Assembly: GCF_039540515.1 (NCBI RefSeq)
Contig: NZ_BAABFA010000004.1
Location: forward strand, 186,001-250,000
Length of the DNA: 64,000 nucleotides
Reading direction: 5' to 3'
Source of the DNA: Nemorincola caseinilytica
GTDB taxonomy: Bacteria > Bacteroidota > Bacteroidia > Chitinophagales > Chitinophagaceae
Numbering within the stretch: position 1 is the stretch's first letter; every line of letters starts with the position of its first letter. The notes beneath the pieces are model-generated. The model saw only the letters and a program-made list of their open reading frames with translations. It was not told the origin of the DNA and ran no database searches. The position numbers and the translations under genes were made by a program. Positions 24,121-32,063 of this stretch are shown here, one piece after another.

Positions 24121-24524
24121 TGCTTTTAATGCGATTATATGGTCAGTTAGTTCAGTTTATTTTGTCCACTCATCTATGCCGGCGGCGTCTTTTCCCGGTG
24201 TTAACTGTAGTTGAAGACACGGTTAAGCGAACGTGAAGAACGGCCATGAAAATTTGTGAGGGGAACGAATGTAAATGCGAAAAACCGTACCGCAAACAAA
24301 AAGGGATCGTATAATTTTAAGCACCTCGCACACATCTTTTACACAGGTTGTGAATTGTAAAGTTCCGAAATAAACCTGTTATCCACACATATACTTTGTT
24401 ATACAGGGAAGCTAACAGGTTATTCAGGATCGGGTGTGCAAAAAAGATCTTGTTAAGCGTTTTTTTGGGAACATGCTTTTTGCTATCGGCATAGGTTATC
24501 TTTGCTCAAATTTGAACGCCACAG
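24121..24524. promoter_or_regulatory. 404-bp dnaB-pheT divergent region with DnaA box-like sites
   Basis: No gene is visible here. At 24379-24387 the sequence TTATCCACA is identical to the consensus DnaA box. Related but imperfect sites follow at 24399-24407 (TTATACAGG) and 24420-24428 (TTATTCAGG), all on the same strand. AACCTGTT (24373-24380) and AACAGGTT (24414-24421) form an inverted repeat around them. The region is AT-rich and carries the promoters of both flanking genes. It could be a DnaA-regulated promoter or, less likely, part of an origin. Confidence 0.4.
24497..24504 (+). promoter_or_regulatory. -7 promoter element of pheT (TATCTTTG)
   Basis: Exact TAnnTTTG match ending 20 nt before the pheT ATG. 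Confidence 0.55.
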
Positions 24525-26939
24525 ATGATCATTTCTTACCAATGGTTGCTTGAATACCTGCCGGAACCCTTGCCAGTGAACGAATTGAGCCAGATACTCA
24601 CATCCATAGGGCTGGAAGTAGAGGCCGTAGAACCCGTAGAGACCATAAAGGGTGGGCTGGAAGGACTGGTGACAGGTGAGGTGCTCACCTGTGCCAAACA
24701 CCCCAATGCCGATAAGCTGAGTGTGACCACTGTATCGGTAGGTGGCGCCGAGCCCCTGCACATAGTGTGCGGTGCGCCCAATGTGGCCGCCGGGCAAAAG
24801 GTGATAGTGGCCACGGTAGGTACCACGGTATACCCCACAGAGGGCGACCCCATAACCATAAAGAAAGCCAAGATACGCGGCGAGGAAAGCGCTGGTATGA
24901 TATGTGCCGAGGACGAAATAGGCCTAGGCAACAGCCATGCGGGCATCATGATACTGCCAGCCGATACGCAGGTGGGCATACCTGCCAGCCAGTACTTCAA
25001 CCTGCCCGCTACCGACCACGCCATACACATAGGCCTTACGCCCAACCGCAGCGATGCCAACAGCCATATAGGCGTGGCCCGCGATGTGTGCGCCTACTTG
25101 TCGCACCACCGCAAGAGCGAGCACCGTGCCGTGATGCCGGTATCTTTCTTCGATATAGATGACAAGAGCGGAACAGATGGCTGGCCTGCCATAAATGTGA
25201 GCATAGAGGCCGTAGAGGCATGTCCACGCTATGCAGGCATGGGTATAAGTGGTGTAAAGGTGGGCGATTCGCCTGAATGGCTGCAACGCAGGCTGGCGGC
25301 CATAGGTGTGCGCAGCATCAATAATATAGTAGACATCACCAACTATGTGCTGCACGAATATGGGCAGCCCCTGCACGCCTTCGATGCCGATAGACTGAAT
25401 GGCGGCAAGATAGTAGTGCGCCACCTGCCTGAGGGCACCGTGTTCACCGGCCTGGACGACAAGCAGCGCAAGCTGCGTGCCGATGACCTGATGATATGCG
25501 ACGGTAATGGCCCCGTGGCCATAGGCGGCGTGTTCGGCGGCAAGGATAGCGGTATCACTGAGGGCACTGCAAATGTGTTCCTCGAAAGCGCCTATTTCGC
25601 GCCCATGGGCATACGCCGTACATCCATGCATCATGGTCTGCGCACCGATGCCGCCACACACTTCGAGAAGGGGGTGGATATAAATAATGTGCTGCCCGCA
25701 TTGCACCGTGCAGCGGCCATGATAGCAGAGATAGCAGGTGGCAGGGTACTACCGCATATGACGGATGTGTACCCCACGCCGCTCAAGACCACAGAGGTAA
25801 GTATAACATACGAACATATACGCCGCCTCAGCGGCAAGGACTATGGCCACGAGGCCATACGCAACATACTGCTGGCGCTGGGCTTCGGTATACAGGGCGA
25901 GACCGCCGAGATGCTGAAGCTAAGTGTGCCATCGAACAAGACCGATGTGACCCAGCCTGCTGATATAGTGGAAGAGATACTGCGCATAGATGGGCTGGAC
26001 AATATAGAGATACCTCAGCGACTGAACATATCGCTCACCAAAGCATTGCCTACCGACAGGCACATGCGCGAGCGTGTGGCCGCCCTGCTGTGTGGCATGG
26101 GTATGCAGGAGATAGTGACCAACTCTATAGTGAACAGCAAATACTACCCCGGCAACGAAACGCTGGTGCGCATGATAAACAGTCTCAGCGCCGACCTGGA
26201 CTGTATGCGCCCATCGCTGCTGGAAGGCGCGCTGGAAGTGGCTGCATACAACTGCAACCGCAGAAGTACCGACCTGGCACTGTTCGAGTTCGGTAATGTG
26301 TACAAGCACATAGATGGCAAGTATGTAGAGGAAAGCCGCCTGTCGCTGCTCGTTACCGGCAACGCTCGCGGCCAGCATTGGCAGTACAAGGCACAGCCTG
26401 CAGATATATACTACCTGAAAGGCCTGCTGAACAATATGCTGGCAGCCAATGGTATCACAGGCATAGCCACATCTTACGATGGCGATACCATAGTATGGAA
26501 GTGGAAGAACCGCGAGCTGTGCCGTATGATGCAGGTGCCAAAGGATAAGCGCACTGCGTTCGATGTAAAGCAGGACGTGTATTATGCCGAGATATACTGG
26601 GAAGTATGGTATAGCGCTACAGGGTCTGTAAAGACCAGGTACAGCGAGGTGCCCAAATTCCCCGCCGTGCAGCGCGACCTGGCCATAGTGCTGGATACAC
26701 AGGTCTCTTACCAGCAGGTGCAGGAAGTGACCGCCCAGCTAAAGCTGGCAGAGCTGCGCACTTATGGCCTTTTCGATGTGTTCGAGAGCGAAAAACTGGG
26801 CGCAGGCAAAAAGTCCTATGCCCTCAATTATACTTTCCAGTTGCAAGACCGTACCTTGACCGATGCGGAGACCGAGCAACTGATGAAAAAACTGGCCGAT
26901 GCCTATAAGAACAAGCTGAACGCACTGATACGCGACTGA
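24525..26939 (+). CDS. pheT: Phenylalanine--tRNA ligase beta subunit
   Basis: 804 residues, the beta chain of the (alpha-beta)2 cytoplasmic enzyme that charges tRNA-Phe. Domains in order: EMAP-like tRNA-binding domain (about 40-150, VTGEVLTCAKHPNADKLSVT, HIVCGAPNVAAGQKV), B3/4 editing domain (about 210-370, SINNIVDITNYVLHEYGQPL, VIGG-type loop), B5 DNA-binding-like domain (about 405-475), synthetase-like core (about 480-690, RPSLLEGALEVAAYN) and the C-terminal anticodon-binding ferredoxin-like domain (about 710-800, VPKFPAVQRDLAIVLD). Length is normal. pheS is not adjacent. The stop overlaps the next start (TGATG). Confidence 0.96.
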   Translation: MIISYQWLLEYLPEPLPVNELSQILTSIGLEVEAVEPVETIKGGLEGLVTGEVLTCAKHPNADKLSVTTVSVGGAEPLHIVCGAPNVAAGQKVIVATVGTTVYPTEGDPITIKKAKIRGEESAGMICAEDEIGLGNSHAGIMILPADTQVGIPASQYFNLPATDHAIHIGLTPNRSDANSHIGVARDVCAYLSHHRKSEHRAVMPVSFFDIDDKSGTDGWPAINVSIEAVEACPRYAGMGISGVKVGDSPEWLQRRLAAIGVRSINNIVDITNYVLHEYGQPLHAFDADRLNGGKIVVRHLPEGTVFTGLDDKQRKLRADDLMICDGNGPVAIGGVFGGKDSGITEGTANVFLESAYFAPMGIRRTSMHHGLRTDAATHFEKGVDINNVLPALHRAAAMIAEIAGGRVLPHMTDVYPTPLKTTEVSITYEHIRRLSGKDYGHEAIRNILLALGFGIQGETAEMLKLSVPSNKTDVTQPADIVEEILRIDGLDNIEIPQRLNISLTKALPTDRHMRERVAALLCGMGMQEIVTNSIVNSKYYPGNETLVRMINSLSADLDCMRPSLLEGALEVAAYNCNRRSTDLALFEFGNVYKHIDGKYVEESRLSLLVTGNARGQHWQYKAQPADIYYLKGLLNNMLAANGITGIATSYDGDTIVWKWKNRELCRMMQVPKDKRTAFDVKQDVYYAEIYWEVWYSATGSVKTRYSEVPKFPAVQRDLAIVLDTQVSYQQVQEVTAQLKLAELRTYGLFDVFESEKLGAGKKSYALNYTFQLQDRTLTDAETEQLMKKLADAYKNKLNALIRD

Positions 26940-27214
26940 TGCAGGTACTGGACGAACTGAACGGCAAACTGAACACGCTGCTGAAGAAATACACAGCGCT
27001 GGAGGCGGAGAACAAACGCCTGAGGGATACCGTTGCCAGGCTGGAAAGGACAGGCGAAAAATTGACGGCCCAACTGGCATCCCTGGAAAAAGATATGGTA
27101 AGCGTAGACCTGAATGCTGCCGTGGCCGGGGACGACGACCGCCAGAACATGCGCAAACAACTGGACATAGTGATAACCGAGATAGACAGGATACTAACGA
27201 CCCTCAATGACTGA
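26939..27214 (+). CDS. Small coiled-coil protein downstream of pheT
   Basis: 91 residues, almost entirely predicted coiled coil (ELNGKLNTLLKKYTALEAEN, RLRDTVARLERTGEKLTAQL) with a short acidic break (AVAGDDDRQ) and a second helix. The start overlaps the pheT stop. Proteins of this kind commonly follow pheT in Bacteroidota, usually just before zapA, and may act in cell division, but I cannot assign a function. zapA is not the next gene here. Confidence 0.8.
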   Translation: MQVLDELNGKLNTLLKKYTALEAENKRLRDTVARLERTGEKLTAQLASLEKDMVSVDLNAAVAGDDDRQNMRKQLDIVITEIDRILTTLND

Positions 27215-27710
27215 TAAGGCCAGAAATATCCTCGTTACTACCATAGTGTTGCTGGTATCGTTGTACTCCTGCACGCAGGAGCGGCAGCCCTGCCTTACGC
27301 CCCGTAGCGCCAGCCTCAGGATGCGCATGGTAAGAAAGGTCACCGACAGCCTTACTATAGATACCGCCACGCCCAATCCGTTCTTCCGTGCTGTGGCCGC
27401 TGGCGGTCAGCAGGGATACCTGTATACCTCACGTTCGTCATTCGCGCTCTCCCTTTCTCCCGTGGCCGATACCAGTATGTGGCTCTACAGCCCCGATACC
27501 GCGGCGGGCACACTTACAGATACCATCATATTCCGTTACGAGCGGCAGTTGCAGTTCATATCCAATGCCTGCGGCTATACCTATTACTACGACCTCCGTT
27601 CGGCAGCTACTACCAGCCATACCATAGATTCCGTACAGATCATCAATTCCAGTGTCACCAGCGATGCCAGCAAGAACCATATACAGGTATATATACATCC
27701 TAGGCCTTAG
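27207..27710 (+). CDS. DUF6452-like secreted or lipoprotein
   Basis: 167 residues beginning 8 bp inside the previous gene. The N-terminus is a hydrophobic helix followed by LVSLYSC-TQ, a lipobox, with Cys23. The mature part is small and beta-rich: CLTPRSASLRMRMVRKVTD, FFRAVAAGGQQGYLYTSRSS, and IIFRYERQLQFISNACGYTY near the end. It resembles DUF6452 proteins, which in Bacteroidota precede a DUF6048 gene exactly as here. Function unknown. Confidence 0.65.
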   Translation: MTDKARNILVTTIVLLVSLYSCTQERQPCLTPRSASLRMRMVRKVTDSLTIDTATPNPFFRAVAAGGQQGYLYTSRSSFALSLSPVADTSMWLYSPDTAAGTLTDTIIFRYERQLQFISNACGYTYYYDLRSAATTSHTIDSVQIINSSVTSDASKNHIQVYIHPRP

Positions 27711-28413
27711 TGTGGCCGCACTATGTATGTGTGCGCCTGTATATGCACAGGCAGACACCACAAAGACCGCCGACACAGCGGCCGCAGAGACCGATGTGCC
27801 CGACCGCAAGAAGTACGATGTAGGCCACCAGCTGGCCATAGGTGTAGATGTTTTTTATCCCGTGCTCAATACCCGCATCAGCAATAAATACAGCTACGAG
27901 GGCGAGGTACACTACTACCTGAAGAACGAATACTACCTGGCCGCCGAGGGTGGCTGGGGAGGGTCGGAGGTGTCTTACCCCGACCTGCAGTATACCACCA
28001 CCAACTATTTCGGCAGGCTGGGCTTCAATAAGAGCATTCTGTACCGCGAAAGCGAGCACGATTGGGATATGATGTTCGTAGGGTTGCGCATGGCCTATGG
28101 CAATGTATCGCGCAGCCCGGGTACATACATTGTTACAGATAGTCTATGGGGCAGCATATCGGGCATCAGCCCGGCCAGGAGCTTTTCTGTCATTTGGTCG
28201 GAGGTGACCATGGGTATGCGGGTAGAGCTGGTACACGGCCTGCTGGCAGGCTGGAACCTTCGCGGCAAATTCCTGATGAACGGAAAGTCCTTCCGCGACC
28301 TTCAACCCCTGCATATAGCAGGTTATGGCAAGGGCGATAAGGGCGCCGTGTTCGACCTCAATATCTACCTCGACTATGCCATAAGGTGGGGCCGGAAAGA
28401 GAAAAAGAAATAG
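27664..28413 (+). CDS. DUF6048-like outer-membrane barrel protein
   Basis: 249 residues from ATG 27664, overlapping the preceding gene by 47 bp in another frame; GTG 27652 is an alternative start. The signal peptide runs to VYAQ (about residue 29). The mature part contains regular amphipathic strands: GVDVFYPVLNTRISNKYSYE, YYLAAEGGWGGSEVSYPDLQ, YFGRLGFNKSILY, MMFVGLRMAYG, IWSEVTMGMRVELVHGLLAG, and ends in a strand (FDLNIYLDYAIRWG) plus a basic tail. It resembles DUF6048, a small outer-membrane barrel paired with DUF6452. Confidence 0.65.
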   Translation: MPARTIYRYIYILGLSVAALCMCAPVYAQADTTKTADTAAAETDVPDRKKYDVGHQLAIGVDVFYPVLNTRISNKYSYEGEVHYYLKNEYYLAAEGGWGGSEVSYPDLQYTTTNYFGRLGFNKSILYRESEHDWDMMFVGLRMAYGNVSRSPGTYIVTDSLWGSISGISPARSFSVIWSEVTMGMRVELVHGLLAGWNLRGKFLMNGKSFRDLQPLHIAGYGKGDKGAVFDLNIYLDYAIRWGRKEKKK

Positions 28414-28445
28414 GCATAATACCCTGCCGGGCACTCACATCTCAT

Positions 28446-28475
28446 CACCTCCCCTAGGGGAGGTCGGGAGGGGCT
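28446..28475. repeat. Palindromic intergenic repeat, copy 1
   Basis: A perfect 18-bp palindrome (ACCTCCCCTAGGGGAGGT, 28447-28464) is followed by CGGGAGGGGCT. The same architecture recurs at 28570-28604, and related copies with an AGAGGG core lie at 32588-32625 and 61504-61530. Confidence 0.75.
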
Positions 28476-28569
28476 GAACATAATGCGATATTAGTTTCCC
28501 GGCGGGTATAATAACAATTTGACTTCAAAATTCGGCACAGGAAAATTTCACGTTATAGCGCTCATAGTT

Positions 28570-28604
28570 CACCTCCTTCCCTTTGGGGAGGTTCGGGAGG
28601 GGCC
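28570..28604. repeat. Palindromic intergenic repeat, copy 2
   Basis: CACCTCC-TTCCCTTT-GGGGAGGTTCGGGAGGGGCC, a copy of the repeat at 28446-28475 with a 3-5 bp longer loop. Both lie between the DUF6048-like gene and the His/Cys-rich gene. Confidence 0.7.
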
Positions 28605-28647
28605 AAAAAAACATGCCTGTTTTCATTGTCTAATTGGTATAAAACAT

Positions 28648-28674
28648 CAGGGGCCATCCTGTGGACAGCCCCTG
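28648..28674 (-). terminator. Terminator of the His/Cys-rich gene
   Basis: A 7-bp stem (CAGGGGC / GCCCCTG) around a 13-nt loop, 26 bp after the stop. On the minus strand it is followed by ATGTTTTATACC. Confidence 0.5.
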
Positions 28675-28700
28675 GCAAGTTTGTTGCTAAGATATAGCTA

Positions 28701-29030
28701 TTAGTCTTCGCTGTTATCTTTTACGATGTGCAGATGGCCCCTGCCGCAGCAGTCTTCGTGGTAGTTAGCACGCGTATATGTATGCTTGCAGCTATTGTTG
28801 CTGGTGCAGCAGTTGTCTTTCTTTTCGTTGTCGCAGCATGCAGCTTTGCGTTTTGCATAGCAGCCATCAGGGCCATAGTAGTAACCGTGATGTCCCCAGC
28901 AGCCATGGCTATGATGGTGCCAATGTTTGCCACCACAATGATTGTTGCTCTTGCAGCAATCGCCAGCGCTTGCAGTGAAAGCTGATAAAATTGCTACCAG
29001 CAGTGTACCAGTTACGATCCTTAGTTTCAT
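28701..29030 (-). CDS. Small secreted His- and Cys-rich protein, probable metal binder
   Basis: 109 residues from ATG 29030 (MKLRIVTGTLLVAILSAFTASAG signal peptide). The frame stays open upstream, but only this start gives a signal peptide. The mature part of about 86 residues has 12 Cys and 12 His, with CC pairs (DCCKSNNHC, ACCDNEKKDNCC, EDCC), a His run (HWHHHSHGCWGHH) and HLHI near the end. This composition points to binding of Zn, Cu or Ni, or to a disulfide-rich fold. I recognise no family. It is monocistronic, with a hairpin downstream. Confidence 0.75.
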   Translation of the reverse strand: MKLRIVTGTLLVAILSAFTASAGDCCKSNNHCGGKHWHHHSHGCWGHHGYYYGPDGCYAKRKAACCDNEKKDNCCTSNNSCKHTYTRANYHEDCCGRGHLHIVKDNSED

Positions 29031-29404
29031 ACGGTCAGTTTTTTGGATTAAGTAATTTGATTTGTTTAGTGTTTTTTGTGTGTTCGATACAGATCTACAG
29101 CATAAAGTTAAGCCAAATGATCTTGAAATCAAAATGACATTGGGAAAAAACATGTTCCTGCCATGCCGCTGTACAGATGCCGTTCATTGATACACACTTA
29201 TGTATATAGCCGGCCGGGCACTGCCATGCCTGCCTGATAATGCCAATGGTCATTTCCGGGCCGCGCGGTTACTTTTACAGGTAAGATCTCGCGGGGGGGG
29301 GGGGCTGTTGTCACGTTTTGGTCATTTAAGTAGCTGACAAAGATCAGCTCCCATTGCCATAGGCCGATAAGTGTGTTTCTTTGCACGTTCTTGGTCTTTC
29401 CCGA
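29031..29404. other. 374-bp region between His/Cys-rich gene and hemH, with a 12-G tract
   Basis: No gene is visible. The left half is AT-rich and carries the leftward promoter of the His/Cys-rich gene. The right half contains a run of 12 consecutive G at 29293-29304, about 100 bp before the hemH start. A -7-like element TTTCTTTG lies at 29376-29383 (one mismatch), 21 nt before ATG 29405. Confidence 0.55.
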
Positions 29405-30430
29405 ATGATAAAAGATAGTAATAAACGTGGTATCATACTCATGAACCTCGGTTCGCCCGATACCACAGAGGTAAAAGATGTGCGCAGGTATCTCGATGAG
29501 TTCCTGATGGATGAGCGTGTCATAGACTCGCCATATATATGGCGCAGTATACTGGTAAAAGGTATCATCAACCCCTTCCGTGCGCCGAAGTCGGCAGAGG
29601 CATACCGCGCCATATGGACGAAGGACGGCTCTCCGTTGGTACACATCACCCGCCAGTTGCGCGATGCCCTGCAGGAGAAAGTGGCCGAGCCCGTGGTGAT
29701 AGCCATGCGTTACGGCAACCCCGATATCAGGACCGCCTATGAGCAGTTGCTGCACATAGCACCGGGTATAGAAGAGGTGGTGCTGCTGCCATTGTACCCA
29801 CATTATGCCATGTCCAGCTTCGAAACAGCATCGGTAGAGGCCCGCAAGGTACATGCCGATGGCAAGTACAGTTTCAAACTGTCGGTAGTGAGGCCATTCT
29901 ACAACCACCCTGCCTATATAGCCGCAATGGCCGAAAGCATGAGGGAGTATGTGACGGGCAATGACAAGCATGTGCTTTTCAGCTACCACAGCATACCCGA
30001 AAAGCACATACACATGCGCGACATCACCGAGTCGCACTGCCTGCGTGGCGAATGCTGTACCACGCCATCGGCTACGCATAGCTATTGCTACAGGCACCAA
30101 TGCCTGGAGACCACACGGCTGGTGGTAGAAGCATTGGGCCTGCCAAAGGAACGCTACAGTATAGCCTTCCAGTCGAAACTGGGCCGTGCAGAGTGGCTGA
30201 GACCCGCCACCACCCTGCGCATGACGCAAATGCCGGCCGAGGGTATAAAAGATCTGCTGGTAGTATGTCCTTCCTTCGTGAGCGACTGCCTGGAAACACT
30301 GGAAGAGATAGCCATACGCGAAAAGGAGAACTTTATGCACGCCGGTGGCAACTCTTATGAGTACATCCCCTGCATGAATACCCGGCCCGCCTGGGTGAGC
30401 GCCGTAGAGACGCTGTTAAGGGAATTATGA
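29405..30430 (+). CDS. hemH: Ferrochelatase
   Basis: 341 residues, inserting iron into protoporphyrin IX or coproporphyrin III, the last or penultimate step of heme synthesis. ATG 29405 gives MIKDSNKRGIILMNLGSPDT, the normal start; an upstream in-frame TTG at 29381 lies inside the promoter element. Signatures: DEFLMDERVIDSP, VVIAMRYGNPDI, LLPLYPHYAMSSFETA, VLFSYHSIPEKHI with the metal-binding His, FQSKLGRAEWLRP and VVCPSFVSDCLETLEEI with the catalytic Glu region. A Cys cluster (CLRGECC) lies in the middle. It is followed after 184 bp by hemJ. Confidence 0.95.
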   Translation: MIKDSNKRGIILMNLGSPDTTEVKDVRRYLDEFLMDERVIDSPYIWRSILVKGIINPFRAPKSAEAYRAIWTKDGSPLVHITRQLRDALQEKVAEPVVIAMRYGNPDIRTAYEQLLHIAPGIEEVVLLPLYPHYAMSSFETASVEARKVHADGKYSFKLSVVRPFYNHPAYIAAMAESMREYVTGNDKHVLFSYHSIPEKHIHMRDITESHCLRGECCTTPSATHSYCYRHQCLETTRLVVEALGLPKERYSIAFQSKLGRAEWLRPATTLRMTQMPAEGIKDLLVVCPSFVSDCLETLEEIAIREKENFMHAGGNSYEYIPCMNTRPAWVSAVETLLREL

Positions 30431-30603
30431 ATTGGGGATTAGGAATTAGGTATTCGGAATTGGGAATTTGTAATTAGGAATTTGTAATTAGGAATTGGGA
30501 ATTGGGGGTAATGAATAAGGAATGATGACCCGCTTTTACTTAAGACCTTCTACTTTCTACTCACTACTTTCTACTTTTGACCCATAACTATCTACTAACG
30601 ACT
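30427..30603. repeat. Low-complexity repeat block between hemH and hemJ
   Basis: 30427-30525 is built from degenerate 7-mers of the type GGAATTA/GTAATTA/GGAATTG, with a perfect tandem 14-mer (GGAATTTGTAATTA) at 30463-30490. 30548-30603 is built from CTACTTT/CTACT units and ends in TCTACTAACGACT. That last 13-mer recurs at 55378-55390 beside the serine-palmitoyltransferase-like gene. Confidence 0.8.
30572..30579 (+). promoter_or_regulatory. -7 promoter element of hemJ (TACTTTTG)
   Basis: Exact TAnnTTTG match inside the CTACTTT repeat block, 35 nt before the hemJ ATG. The repeat may therefore supply the promoter. Confidence 0.45.
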
Positions 30604-30614
30604 CGCGACTAAAA

Positions 30615-31151
30615 ATGTATACCTACGTCAAAGCGTTACATATCATCTTCATCGTTACCTGGTTCAGCGGTATGTTCTATATCGTGCGGCTGTTCATATA
30701 CAATACCGAGGCCAACGATAAGCCCGAGGCCGAGCGTACCGTACTGCAGCAGCAGTTCGGTATCATGATAAAGCGTCTTTGGTTCGGTATCACATGGCCA
30801 TCGGCCGTGCTTACCCTCATTTTCGGGCCGTGGATGTGGTATCAGTATGCACAGATGCAGCCCGAACTGCCCATGTGGCTCGCCATAAAATTGGGTTTTG
30901 TAGTGGGGCTGTATGCCTACTTTTTTACCCTGCACCGTATATACAAGCAACAAATGGCTGGCATATTCAAATACTCATCGGGCAAGCTCAGGGTATGGAA
31001 CGAGGTGGCTACCATATTCCTTGTGGCCATAGTAATGCTGGCCGTGGTAAAGCAGGGCATGAGCCTGCTGTGGGGCCTGGGTGGGCTCATATGCTTCGTT
31101 ATACTCCTCATGAGCGCCATAAAGATCTACAAACGCCTCAGGAAGGCATAG
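30615..31151 (+). CDS. hemJ: Protoporphyrinogen oxidase HemJ
   Basis: 178 residues with four or five transmembrane helices and no signal peptide. The conserved N-terminus YVKALHIIFIVTWFSGMFY contains His9, and Lys92 lies in the MWLAIKLGFVVGLYAYF helix; His and Lys at these places are the family's kept functional residues. Also typical are RLFIYN and WNEVATIFLVAIVMLAVVK. HemJ oxidises protoporphyrinogen IX to protoporphyrin IX in the membrane, the step before ferrochelatase. The gene next door is hemH, which supports the call over a generic CopD-like protein. Confidence 0.88.
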   Translation: MYTYVKALHIIFIVTWFSGMFYIVRLFIYNTEANDKPEAERTVLQQQFGIMIKRLWFGITWPSAVLTLIFGPWMWYQYAQMQPELPMWLAIKLGFVVGLYAYFFTLHRIYKQQMAGIFKYSSGKLRVWNEVATIFLVAIVMLAVVKQGMSLLWGLGGLICFVILLMSAIKIYKRLRKA

Positions 31152-31194
31152 GGCATCTTTTGCTATATACCTCTGTGATCGCTATCTTGCGGAC

Positions 31195-32046
31195 ATGCAT
31201 CTTATCCGTATCTTTTTCGGCAAATGGGTATCGCTGCTTTTTTGTATGCTCCTTGCCACTGCATTGCATGCGCAGCAGGGCAAATGCGTACTAAAGGGCA
31301 ACATCATAGCCAAGGATGGGCCCACATATCCCTATCGGCTGGAGCTGGATATAGCTGGCACTACAGGTAAAGGTATCTCCATTACCGAGCAGGATGGCAT
31401 GTCCGTACGCATGAAGGTGAACGTGCAGGTGCGCAGGGATATGAAGGTAATGGTGGTGACAGAGAATGCCGCCCTGGGCAAGCTGCCCGACTCTATGGAT
31501 GTATGCTATGTGACCGCCCTGCTGCGCTGGAAGACAAAGAAAGGCAAGGTGCAGTTGACAGGCGTATTCTCCGGTAAGGATAAAAATAAGGTGGTATGCT
31601 ACCAGGGCACGCTGGAAATGACGGGAGATACCAATGAGGTGCCCTTTAAGGAAGCAACTGCAAAAGAGCCCGCCAAAATACCCGCCATCGCCGATACCAT
31701 TACCACCGCTACCGATAAGATAACCGAGGGGGTGGATAAACGCCTGCAATGGCGGTCGCCGGTGTGTACGCTGGAGGTATGGGATGGCGGTGTGGTAGAT
31801 GGCGATGCCCTCACCATATTGCATAATGGCGCACCCTTGCTCACCGACCATACGCTTACCGGCGAGCATACACGGCTGGTAGTGCCGCTTACAGGCAAGA
31901 ACGATACATTTACCTTCGTAGCGGGCGACGAGGGCGCGGCGCCACCTAATACGGCACAGATACTGCTTATAGATGGCGACGAACGGTACGACCTCACCGC
32001 ATTCAACAAAAAAGGAAGGTCGGCTAAAATAGTATTGACGAAGTAG
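31195..32046 (+). CDS. Secreted protein of unknown function
   Basis: 283 residues with a signal peptide ending LLATALHA-Q. The N-terminal 120 mature residues look like one beta-rich domain (CVLKGNIIAKDGPTYPYRLE). The C-terminal 85 residues form a second: VWDGGVVDGDALTILHNGAP, a PLTGKNDTFTFVAGDEGAAP strand pair, then NTAQILLIDGDERYDLTAF. This second pattern recurs in secreted Bacteroidota proteins as a small beta domain that I cannot name. A linker rich in Ala, Pro and Thr joins the two. No enzyme motif was seen. Confidence 0.65.
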   Translation: MHLIRIFFGKWVSLLFCMLLATALHAQQGKCVLKGNIIAKDGPTYPYRLELDIAGTTGKGISITEQDGMSVRMKVNVQVRRDMKVMVVTENAALGKLPDSMDVCYVTALLRWKTKKGKVQLTGVFSGKDKNKVVCYQGTLEMTGDTNEVPFKEATAKEPAKIPAIADTITTATDKITEGVDKRLQWRSPVCTLEVWDGGVVDGDALTILHNGAPLLTDHTLTGEHTRLVVPLTGKNDTFTFVAGDEGAAPPNTAQILLIDGDERYDLTAFNKKGRSAKIVLTK

Positions 32047-32063
32047 CCACCCTTGTCAGGCAA

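Noticed and set aside
30463..30510. Tandem 14-mers, considered as a CRISPR-like array
   Set aside because: Units are directly adjacent with no unique spacers and no cas genes nearby; this is simple-sequence DNA.
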